From NCBI GenBank assembly GCA_002633005.1, contig NMRA01000010.1:1462982-1526981 (forward strand): 64,000 bases of DNA, read 5' to 3'. The stretch comes from Phoronis australis (lineage: Eukaryota > Phoronida > Phoronidae). The translations under genes and the position numbers were made by a program. Below the pieces are notes generated by a model. That model was not told the origin of the DNA, searched no databases, and saw nothing but the letters and a program-made list of their open reading frames with translations. Below are positions 13,401-25,400 of the stretch, in pieces (the first letter of the stretch is position 1; the number at the start of each line of letters is the position of its first letter).

Positions 13401-16400
13401 TGCTCCAAGATCCTCTATGCAATTAGCCTGGAGCCGCAAGAGTATCCAGTTTATGTGTGTTACCAAGGAGAGGTAAAACACAGAAGTCTTGGTGACAGAG
13501 AGGCTGTTTACTGGCAGGGAAGGCTGACGCACTCGGCTTCCTTTTCGCTTGTGCTAGGCAGCGGCACTTTACGAGTGCAAGGTGCACAGGAGCAGATATA
13601 CAAACGAAAGTGCACTAGACGCGTCCAATCACCCTGTGCTTTACAACACCAACACACATATGTTCCATTCATGAATGGGACGGCATGAGCGAATTTTCGG
13701 ACGGATCTCCCTAGGGCTAATTTTAGTTTTTCACACTTACCGTTGTATCTTCAAACGTCCTTAACGAATTTTCATTAAATTTGGTATGTAGGCAACTATT
13801 TGTAAGATTACGCTACGCTATCCTCCCGTTTTCGGATGGATTCGACGTAGTTTGCTACACCTAGTGGCCGTTTTTACTGTTTTCGAGTCTGTTTTTTGCG
13901 TCCACCCCTCTATCAACCAAACCGCTCAAAGGATGATTGTGAAAATATGCATGTATGTTCTTACTATGAAGAGGACGGCTGACGATGATTTTCCTACGAT
14001 TTCGAGTACTGTGGCGCCTGCTAGTGGCAGTTTTTTGCGCCTATGGCTGTATCTCCTAAACCGTTCGCAGGAACTTTACGAAATTCAGTAAGTATATTTA
14101 TATGATGTTAACAATAGACTACGACGACTTTCGGACAGATCTGACAACTGGTGTGCCACCTAGTGGCAATTTTATTTTTTTACGTTTACCTCTGTAACTT
14201 CAAATATCCTCATCGTATTTTCATAAAATTTGGCATATATGCATATATTAATGAGGTGTCGCTATCTCGCCGTTTTCAGATTAATTCGACCTAGTTTGTG
14301 CCACGTAGTGGCCATTTTTAGTGTTTTCGAGTTTTTTTGGCGTCCACTAATCTATCAACCAAACCGTTTTCAGTACAATTGTGGAAAATGGCATGTATGT
14401 TTTTACTATGAAGTGGACGGCTGACGATTATTTTCTGACGACTTCGACTACTTGGGCGCCTCCTAGTGGCAGTTTTTTGCGCTCATGGCTGTGTCTCCTA
14501 AACTGTTTGCAGGATCTTTACTTAATTTAGCAAGTGTATTTATATGATGTTGACTACGGACGACGACGACTTTCGGACAGATCTGACTACTCCTCTGCCC
14601 CCTTGTGTCAATTTTAGTTTTTTTACGTTTAACTATGTATCTTCAATGGTCCTCAACAGATTGTCATAAATTTTTAAATATAGGCATCTATTGGTGTGAT
14701 GACGCTATCTTCCTGTTTTTGGATGGAATCAAGGTATTTTGCACCACTTAGTGGCCATTTTTGCTGTTTTCAAATCTTATTTTTGGCGTCCACCCTTGTA
14801 TCAACCAATTCATTTGATTATGGGCATATATGTTCTGTGTGAAGACGACCTTTGACGATGGTGACTGACTACTGTGGTGCCTCCTAGAGCTAGTTTTGTT
14901 TTGCGTCCATAGTTGTATCTCCTAAACCCACTGCAGGATCTTTATTAAATTTAGTAAGTGTGTTTGTATGAAGATAAGAACAGACGACGATGACGTTCAG
15001 GGGGATCCAACGAACACTGTGCCCACTAGTGGCCATTTCATTTTATTCTATTTTCCTTTGTTTCTCTGAAGTTCCTTGACAGATTTTTATGAAATATGGC
15101 ATGCTTCTGTTTCTGGACCGATTGTGTGTTTTTGCGCCATTTAGTGGCCATTTTTATGATACAAACAAATAACCCTAAAAGCACACCATTTGCAATGCAT
15201 TCGTGGGCACATTTCAACGCTCCGCGGTGCTCTTGTTGATGAAGTAGGAAAATATTTTTTGTCTAGGCCTACTTTGTTCTGCAGTTTGAGACCTTAAATT
15301 CCAAAAAGATATTGCATATAGCCCTGCGCTCACACAGACCATAGAAACAACGCAAATTAGTTCAATGACTTGGGTGAATGCTGGAATGGGACTCGGAGTT
15401 TCAGGCTGTATCAGTTAATAGGGATCACATTGATGAGGTACGAATACAGTAGTGAGGGAATAGTAGGGAATTGCCCTCAAAGAAGAGAATCTTAAGCTTT
15501 GGGCACAAGTTGCCATTTGTCCTACAATATTGAAACATCTTGGAGAGATGGAGAGCGGTAACATGAGATACTGTACTAAAACTTACCACGCGGCAGAACG
15601 TAAGGCACGTCTTGATGCACATGCCCAGGATATTGCACGGATCTGTCAAAAGTAGATATCAGCATCTATCTATTGGATCCCAAATTCCATTCTAAAGACA
15701 CAGTGGTGAACATTACCAGTGACAGGATTGCTACATTAACAGTTAACGTACATGAAACAATAAGCATGGTGCAGGCAATGTTATCAGACTTCGAGAAAGG
15801 CTACCAGTACGTTAGGAACACAAGTAGGCAATCAGTGATAAAGAACCTTCTCCCTTAATATAGTAACAGGACACTGGAGATCGAGACATCCCATGAATAA
15901 GGTAGCTCCATTATTGTCCAACAGAACGTGAAATGTGCATATGGAATTAACAAATTTTAGGTTGTTTCGTGTGCATTACTAAGACAAGGATTAACTTCAA
16001 ATACCACAGCCATGAAATCACCTAGTAATCGTAGAACAGTCGTAGACATAAAGTGAAAACATGTAGCGATATTTTGAAGATCTCCTCCCTGCCCATGCAC
16101 TGTAGGGGTGTAACACGTTGCCATTCTACTGTGGAGTTGGAAAGGGATCCATCGTTAAAATATTGAAGGCTGGACATGACCTGTCTGCCATCGGCACTTT
16201 TAATGCACAATTTTCTGATGTCATGAAACAGGACATTAAATATATGATTGTGCGCCTTTTATGGAATGAAGAGAATCAGGAAGATGTCAGGAATCCGACT
16301 ACTGGCATGGGGAAGAGAAATGGCGAGAAATATATGTCCGCCCCCAAACTGTCACAACAGCAAAGACATTCAAAGAGCATGTAAACGTAGGCAGAGCCCA

Positions 16401-19400
16401 TTACGAGTCAGTCGTGTGGTGGAATGTCACCAGCCCTAGATCCACTATGGACGGAAGAAAGATGCCATAAACAAATCACTCTCACCATCTATAGTTCCGC
16501 ATGGGGTCCAACTCACTCCTATCGCATACTAGTGATGATTAATGTGGCTGCAAAGGTCAGACTCCACGAAATTCAGGTAGATACAATTGAAGAGTCAATT
16601 TTCTACCCCGCGCAATATTTTGGGCACGTTATACTATAGTGTGCTCACGTTCCGAGTGTTGAATTAGCACTTAAAACGTCTTGTGACTGGTCTCTACTTG
16701 ATAGGTTATTGTCCTAGGTTTATGCAATTAAACAATTTGGTCATCTACTACTACATATACCCTGGGTATTAGAAAAAAATAGAATTTGCAGATTATTTAT
16801 ATTGATGATTGCATTAAATTCATCGTAAAAATACCAAAAATAATTACATGTAGCGCCCCCCGTAAGAAAGTTACGAGCAGAAACAAAATTTTTCATAATG
16901 GCTGCCTTTATTTGCATAAATTACGCTAATTTTTCATGCAACTTAGCAAACTGATTTCATTCATCTAATTGACCATAGGAACATAGGTTCAAACATCATG
17001 AGAGTTTACCTGTGGTGCTTGGTACCGCAGCTATAAGCACAAGTACAGTAGCTATAAGCACAAGTAGCTATAAGCACAAGTAGCTATAAGCACAAGTAGC
17101 TATAAGCACAAGTAGCTATAATCACAAGTAGCTATAAGCACAAGTAACTATAAGCACAAGTAGCTACATGTATAAGCACAAGTGGCTATAAGCACAAGTA
17201 GAATTTTGATAATGGTACCTTTAATTTGCATTTAGTGATACAACAACATGCAAAGCGATTTCATTAAGCTAGTTGACCAAAAGAATATAGGTGCAAATAT
17301 CATGATAGTTCATCTGTGGTGCCTGGTGCAGTAGCTATAAGCACAAGAAGAATTATGAAGAATGGCGGCCTTAATTTGCATAAATTATGCAAATTGACGA
17401 GGTATTCACTTGCTCTATTAAATTCGTTGACCATGGAAGCATAGGTAAAAGCGTCAAAATCATCTGACTGCAGTCCTTGGTCAGGAAATTGTAAGCAAAA
17501 ATAGAATTTTTCATAATGGCGGTCTTTAATTTGCATATTTAAAAAAATGCTCAAGGTTTGCGAATGGCCACCCCATAAGTCATGGTTACTTAACCCTAGG
17601 CTACATGAAACAGCAAAGAAAAAAACTTTATCCGGCAAAACCACTGGTTCCCGGACTATATATGATGTTCCGAAGTTAGGAAATCTTTGGACCGTTTTAA
17701 AGGGCTTCGTATAACGTAAGACAGTGTTGTGATAGAAATTCAAAGTAAAGACACTCTCGTGTACACAATGCAAATATTGCATTTTAGAAAAGAATACACA
17801 AAGGTTATTGTTTATCTTAAGTGTGGTATTACGCTTGCTCTGAGCATTTTTGTCAGCTACATTGTCATACATTCATACCTGACTTTACTCCGACTGTGAC
17901 CTGTGATTTCCAATGAAATCAACTTCATGAACCCAATATGTGTTACAGGGATGCCCAACCATGGGTGTGTTATGACAGGTGCCGGCAACCTCTCGTGTCA
18001 CCATATAGTACATGTGGACGTCCAAAGTTTATCAGTGACATCCGTACTTCAGAATGCATTAATCGAAGCAAACAACGCTGGTGTAACTTCCCTGAGCATT
18101 CCTGCCATTGGGACGGGTAACTATTGTGATGTTAAATGCCAACACCTTGTGTAATAACCTGCGTGTGTTGGAGACTTCGAAAGCATGCGTGCTGTTGGTA
18201 CTTGCAATTAGGTGATATTAAAGGGCAATACCCAGTGTAAGAACATAATGACAAGCGCACGTTAGTGTTTGTGTTTCTTAGTCAAACCAGTACTTGTCTA
18301 CTGATAGTTCACGTTGGTAGAACTACTCAGCTTAACAGAAAACAGCTGGGTCAAGTGAAAGCTGAAAGATGGTTCTCCTCCTTGTCTTTCTTTGCAAGAT
18401 GGATTTAGTCAGTCAAAATGACAAAACGTGAGTATTTTCATGATTTTCATGCCACCACAGTGACTTGTTCCCTATATTTTCTGTGTAATTGTTTTAGCTA
18501 TGACTCAGGACAAAGTTGAGGAGAACGCGAAGCACCTGTTCAAGGCAGTGTCGAAGGTCTCCAAAAAGCTAAATCAACTTCGATCAATCAACATCGTTGT
18601 ATTCCATCAACAAATGGTGTCGGTGTATGAAAATGTTATGCACACGCAGTTAGGACAACCTGGAAAGAACTTTTTTCAACGTAAGTAATTTGCTACATAT
18701 ATAGGTCAAAAGTAACGTAGGTTGGAAACTAGTGGCAACACGTAGTGTCTGTGAACCGCAAGTCCGCGGTCTTTTTTCAGAGCAATACTGGTGAAGATTA
18801 CAAAAAATCGACCAGTAATTGGAACTTTGGAATTCACACTGTACAGTGCTAGCTGGCTCACCGGGGACACAAAAAACCACAACAATATTAAATGACGGCC
18901 AATGGGCGTCGCAGCAGCCTATAGTGACCATGAGCTTGCATTGTCTTAAGCGGTCTGACAATGAGCTTTTTATTAATCTTACGATGTTTGTTAATATGTA
19001 TGGGTGAGTAGTTATCGAAACCCTTTCAAAAGACGGTGCCCTAATTAGTACATCATCAGGCAACAAAATAGTTGTGATTACGTTCACAATCCCCTAGCCA
19101 GAATAACTGCACAACATTCAATCACTACGAGTCAAATCACCGATGTTTTCACGTGTATAACTTTCGAGTCACGAAAAGTAAAACTTTTTAAAAACAAAAC
19201 TAAAAATCATCTTACAGGCGAAAAATGTTTAATTTTATGTAAATTTCAACTTTTTCCTTTGGAAGTATTCCTAAGATCATTGGAGTGGGGAAATAGTAAT
19301 GAGACATTGTTTTTAACCGATCAGCAGGGTGAAAAATTCATTGTAAGACAAGTAGGCGATGGGTAACACTTCGTTTCACTCCACTTTACGTGGATCCAGT

Positions 19401-22400
19401 TGTGATTTATCTGAGCACAAGAGATGAGGAAAAACATCCAAAAATAGCATGAAATTGGGATCAGTAACCCCTGAATACTCCTGGTCTTCACTTAGACTAT
19501 AAGCAAGCCCTATGACGATATGCATTCCATCACAAGCTTCACTAAAAATAAGATGTGCACTCATATATGGGCTTCCGAACGATCGCTAAAAAAGACAAAC
19601 CTCAAACCTCAAGAGACATGGAAAATTTTTCACCAATGGCGCTGATATTTGGCCACAACTAGTTTTGAGTAAACTCTCTGCGACAGGCTATTGGTAAATA
19701 GTCTCCATTCACTTTTAAAGGACAATGCCACCCGACTTAATTAGTCCTTTCTACCTTCTTAATCGGTCTGTGGCCACATCGGCTGGTCGACCTTACCTTG
19801 CCGAGAGGTGTCGGGTTAACCTGTGAGAAAGGTGAGAAACTCCGCAGAGACGCCAGTGGTTCATCTGCAGAGTAAGTGCCGCCATGGTGCGGTGTGTTGT
19901 TCCCGCTTGTGCGAACTATGACGCTACGAGGAAAACGTGTACGTCGTTTTTTCGATATCCCCGAGAGCCCGAAAGCCTTTGAAAGTGGCTCGCGGCAGTG
20001 AAAAATGAAAAGTACGGCGTTCATACCAAGTACATGTACTAGGCCTTGAAACATCTCCGTGTTTGTGGCCGGCATTTCGTGAACAGTGATTTCACTTACG
20101 AATCCCGGCTTGCCAAATAGCTCATGGCAGGGCAGAAAAAGCCACCGAGGCTGAAATCAGATGCTGTGCCTAATGCGTTTGCGTTCGGCAGGCCCTCCGC
20201 TATATTTCAGGCTGGGTGCTAGCGTGTTATATAACCAGTTTGATGACTTACTCGTTCGTCAGGCTTCTGTTTGTTCCTCTGGGTGTAGGATGTTTTCGCC
20301 AGTGCTTTTCTCCAGCCCTAAGAAACGTCGTGAGCACACCTCTGTTGAGATGCGATGCAAAATCAGGGTGATCCGTGAGGCGCATTTCTGCCTCTCCAAG
20401 AAGGCGTTTCACATGTTGAATTCCGTGGCAACAAACGCGCACTGACACCATGACAAGTCATTGAGACGGCTTTCGGAACTTTGTATATGCTCCATTGTCT
20501 GTGCACGTTCACGGCGCCTCTCTAATATTTCTTGATCAGTGTATTGTGGTTCGAACTGATAGCCTGAGAAACCTAACGGATCTACCTGGGAAGTCTTCGT
20601 CAGATGAGTACTCCTCCAAGTCGGAATTGCGAGTTGCCATTTTGATTTATGTTACTGAGCGTTGTTTCAAAATGAAATATTCTCACCCTAACCAACACTG
20701 AAACAGAGCCTGTCTCATTAGGTGCAAATTGTAATGCCTTTGGAGTTTTCGTGAGTGCAAATGATTTGAGAAGCCAGCAATGAATAAACTGAATCACTGC
20801 GTTACCGGCTTTAAGTGCAATAAAACTAAGGTGACCGGACACCTAGGACGTGTGAGCGCATGCTAATTCAGTATTTGCTGACAGAAACTGTTGTGAAACA
20901 ATAACACGATTTTCTATCCCACTGCCAGGTGTTAGGGGAATCTTTATTTACATATACATTATTCAAATAATGATTGTCAATGTGCTTCTGCCCTGACAGT
21001 TCTGTGGCCAAAGGCGAATCTGAATTCGCGGCCCTCCGACTAGTAAGTAGATTTGCAGTTAGTGGCTATTTCACCAACATAATCACGTGCACATTACTTC
21101 TTTGGCTCACTAGTATATTATTTTCTTGACTGGTAGTTTTTTTTCCAACTTTGACTGGTTTATGTTCGTGATATCTTCAGTCCGGCAGCGACGGGCTTGA
21201 TCGGGTTCCGAGCCATTGGCCGTGATAATGAGTCAGTCTGACCGCTACGGGCCTGATAGGGTTCCGAGCCACTGGCCAGGATAACAAGCGTTGTGTGTGT
21301 TTAGAACTCAAAAAAATCACTAGTCTAAGCAACACAGATCTAGATTCTCCTGTTTCTTTTCCAGGAAAGAATACTTCGAATTTATTACCGAACAAACCCC
21401 AAACTCCTGCTACGGACTTTGGTAAATTGGCCTGCCGAACTTTGTAGGATACGGTGTGTCCAAATACCAATAAATCCGTAACTGCGAAATAAAACAACAC
21501 GTTTTTATAAGAACTCGCTGTATTTTTAAGGGTTTTACATCGAAGTTTGATGATTTATTGGTGTCAATCGATGAATTCAATTAATAAGCTGACACCACTA
21601 ACCCGTGTTGTGTACTGCTAATTAGACGTCATTGGATAATTTCAACACCTCCTTCTGCCGTCAGGTGTCAGGTAACGCAAACGAACGTGCCGTTATCGAA
21701 TATGACTACTCTATCTAAACTGACACGAAATAGGTTGTTTTTTGGGTGGCACTTTCCTTTAATTTATCAATAAAAAACACCTCGACAAAAATTTGGAAAT
21801 TTGTTTTCACTTGCCCGTGTTTTTTATTGTTTTTTGGTTTACTTAAATCGTATTGCGTACCAATGAAAAGCCAAGTCATTCCCCTTTCCAACATTACCAC
21901 TTTCTTCAGTAAATGTTTATTGTCTTTAGTAACTTTGCTGCCAAAGAACATTCAGCTTTTTCAGTGACAATTACAGTGCTGGTTCCATGATAATACAATG
22001 TAGAATTGATGGCAATTTGGCAGCACTTTTAAATTGTCACAAAAATAGTGTTTAAAACAATTTATTTATTGAACAACTAACTGATAGACAGTAGTAATAG
22101 TCTGCCTGATTGGCGACAAGGTTAGTCGTCTCAGTCTGGACTTGACGAATCATTCCCAGCCACTGTTGTTGTTGTGTTGGTCATTTGCGTACGTACAGCC
22201 CGTCCCAGTTGGTTCGATAGGGTTCAAGTGTGGACTGCATGCGCTTCATTCCATTTGGACCCAAGAACACCACTTGAATAAAGATGCAAACTGGGCACTC
22301 CAATACATTTTGTATAATTGCAATTCATACCTAGCCTGTTAAAAGCGGGAGATCCTTGCTATCAATCAGTGCCTCATAGTCTTAGTGTTTGCTCGCTGGT

Positions 22401-25400
22401 GTTATTCACTAACACATCACAAGGGGGAGCACTGCTTGGCAAAACACGAAAAGTTGTTAACATTCACTTTGAGACCAAGCCTTCTTTGGCAGAAAAGTTA
22501 CTGAGCATACCAAAAATGAATTGACAAAATGTGGTATTGTTGAAAACGGGATTGACCGACTTTTCCATTAGTATACAACATGATTGAAATAAACCAAAAA
22601 CACGGACAGATGAGGTGTTTAGTTTGTTCCTGTGTATTTCTTATGAAGAGGCGCTGACAAGCTTTAGCGCATGTGCGGCAGTTGATGCTACAAAGTTCTG
22701 ACGATGGCAATCGTTTCTTTTGCCGGTTCACCATCACTAATCTAAAAAACTACTCGTATGACCATTTCCACCGTGTGCTGACACTCCAAGCTTAAAAATC
22801 CAAATGTAACGTGTATGTTCTTTCTTTGATAGGAGCGTGGTCCAAACTAGTTGGCTCTGATGACGTCGACGACGAGGATGTACAACATCATACTTCTCAT
22901 TTTTTGGGAATCAATCTAAGAATATTCGGGAGCAAGGACAGTGACATTACAAAAGCCATTGAAGAAATCAAGCAGTTGTGCAAAGACGAGCTGTGTGACG
23001 TAGTAATGGATGGAAGTCTGAACAAGGAATACGCAGCCATACGTTTGCTCACTAAAGAAGAGGTTGGTGTGTCTTAAAGCGTGCAAGTTCTTTTTAATAC
23101 CAACGGCTTATACATGTACATGCTGAAAATTTCAAAAGTGTCATTGATATCATGGTGACGGTAGTTGGTGTTCAGCTAGTCATTTTCATTGCCATCAGTT
23201 GAGTTGTTTCAAAACTGTCACGTTTCGTTACACTAAAAATAATTGTAGGTGGTCTAGTACACGTTGTACATATATACCAAATGTGCGCAGGCCTTTCAGG
23301 TGGACCCATTGCACTGATCTCCTGAAACCGTTGTGTGCTTTAGTATACAGTGTATGCTTATTTTAAACCGAGCTAAGAGCTAGAGAACTGGTTCAAGGAT
23401 CTACCAGTGTGCCCAAGTGGGACTCGAACTCACAACCGTGAAAGGGCACTTGACCACACTGCCTACTTTCTTTCTTTCCTTACACTTATCTACTGACAAA
23501 TCAACCTCATTTAAACGACAAAGGCCTAAGTCGAGTTATTGGGTACTTTTTTGAAAAGAACTAATTAAGGAGACTTTTCAGATTGCATCTATCAGTGCTC
23601 TCAATGTAAAACATCGTGTGAGCATCGAAGTCGACCTGAACGACAGAATCCACCGTATAAGAATTCGAGGGAGAACGGAATGTGTTTTAAAGGCTAAAGA
23701 CGAAATTAGACAAGTTTTACATTCAGCAGAACAACGAAAGACCATGGCAGAGCAGGCTGAGTTATTAGCAAAGCATGTACAATGGACGTTTGAGGAAAAC
23801 AGTATGTTTAGTTTGTTCTTGTATGTTTTAAGCAATCTTGCATAAGTTTACATGTAACTGGGTCATTTGAAAACAATTGCTCAATTTAGTTATGTGTGTT
23901 CCTGATGTTTGTCTAAGCGTTGTATGACGTTCAGTCCGAAAACATCACAGTGGTTACCAATTGGCATCATTCCATCATTATTTGCAGATGGATGGACGCC
24001 TTATTCGAATATGTCAAATTTGAAGATTGAACAGGCTTACTCAAAGAAAGAATCCAAGATTAAGTTCTCTGAAAATCGGGTCCAGTGCGAAATTGATTTC
24101 AGACAGATGACAGAGCAGACACCTGGGCAAGTACCAGCTCCAGTAAAGAGAGTGGAAATAGGAGCAGGTAAGTACCGAGAACTAGAACACGCTTCCGCAA
24201 ATGGCTACCAACTTTTCGCTGACAAATTTTGAATGGCAATACTATCTGCTAACAAAAGCTGAAAACTTTGCATTACTAATTAGATACAGTAACATGGGAT
24301 TCAGTTGTTTTGCTGGACAAAAGACACTTATTCTAAAGATACATTTAGTGGATCATGTACATAAATATGTACGGAACCTGCTCATCTTTTTCTTGTAATT
24401 GACAGGCAGTGTAATGTTGATCAATTTTAAAAAAAATGGAAATTTCCTTTTGCTCAGGAAACATTGAGAATCCGCCTACCTGGGACAGCATGACTGGTCC
24501 TCTGAAGATAGTCGACTTACAACCAAAATCGCCTGAATATGCAAAAGTGGAAGCAGACTTTGTGAGGATGCAACCGTCGACAGTAAAAAAGGTCGGTACA
24601 TTTGGCCAAAACGACTCCGTTTTGGTACTACATGTAGGTAGTTACGTAGAGACAAGTGTGGTACAGAAGACAAGATTTAAACTACGTGCAGAGATAGAAG
24701 GCAAATGAAGGAGGGGGGAGAGAGCGAGGGCTGAATACGCGTGAATTACTGTTGTGTGGTTTGTTAGAAACTAGGCAATCAGTATGACTGTGACGAATCT
24801 AGAATCGGCAGAAGCCAGTTTTGTCTCAAGAGTGTTCTTATATTATCGACACATCCATGTTTGAATCAGGTTTACGCTTGAAAATTGTCGCAAGATAGGA
24901 GAGCAAAACGATTATGTTGAATATGACAAGCTGCCAATGGGCGGTTTCTTAAAAGACGCTCACATGCGGCTAGAGGGATTCATTTGAACCAGTCACACCC
25001 CAGTTTTGGCTACGAAGATGAGTAGATGTCGTTTCCCCTTGTTGTATTGACTTAACGCAAAGAGATACAAGAGATACTTTCAACGATTCTTTTTAAATAA
25101 TGTTGTCATCATCATTCTGTCAAATTGAACATTCACAAAAAGTGCCCAACGTTTCAAGATGTCAGTGATGGATAGTGTGTTTCGTTCCTGTCAACTCATT
25201 CCGTCTTGCATATCAAATGAAATTGCTTGTCAAGCAAAAGACGCTTTAATGCTCTCCAAACTATAAAGATTTGCGCAGTGGTTTTCAAAATCAAATCGTC
25301 ATCGTCTAACTTCAAGGAAGTTAAAAGCACAAAAAGTCTACTAAATGTCAATATATTTCTTTTCAACTAGAGCCCGTTTCAATTACGACAGATCTTCTTT

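Larger units (their letters stand above)
10208..17657. mobile_element. 7.4 kb composite element bounded by long inverted repeats, inside gene A macro 3 intron
   Basis: The left end (agtccgggagcca at 10208) and right end (tggttcccggact at 17645-17657) are inverted. The inversion continues for over 200 bases: ttgccggataaagc, ttctttgctgtttcatgtagcc, then atgcaaattaa and gccattatg. Behind each end lie direct repeats with a spacing of about 150-170 bases (10340-11340 on plus; 16840-17560 on minus). Between them are minisatellites, a LINE relic and satellite DNA. No transposase was seen, so a non-autonomous DNA element that collected nested insertions is the best guess. No target-site duplication was established. 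Confidence 0.6.

Noticed and set aside
13263-13688. 141-codon open frame as a gene
   Set aside because: No family resemblance, no splice or start context, and it lies inside a repeat composite.
17027-17197. CRISPR-like array
   Set aside because: Units are contiguous without unique spacers, and the genome is eukaryotic; it is a minisatellite.
23401-23466. tRNA gene in gene A intron
   Set aside because: Box-like motifs only, no cloverleaf, and a worn homologue in the gene C intron.
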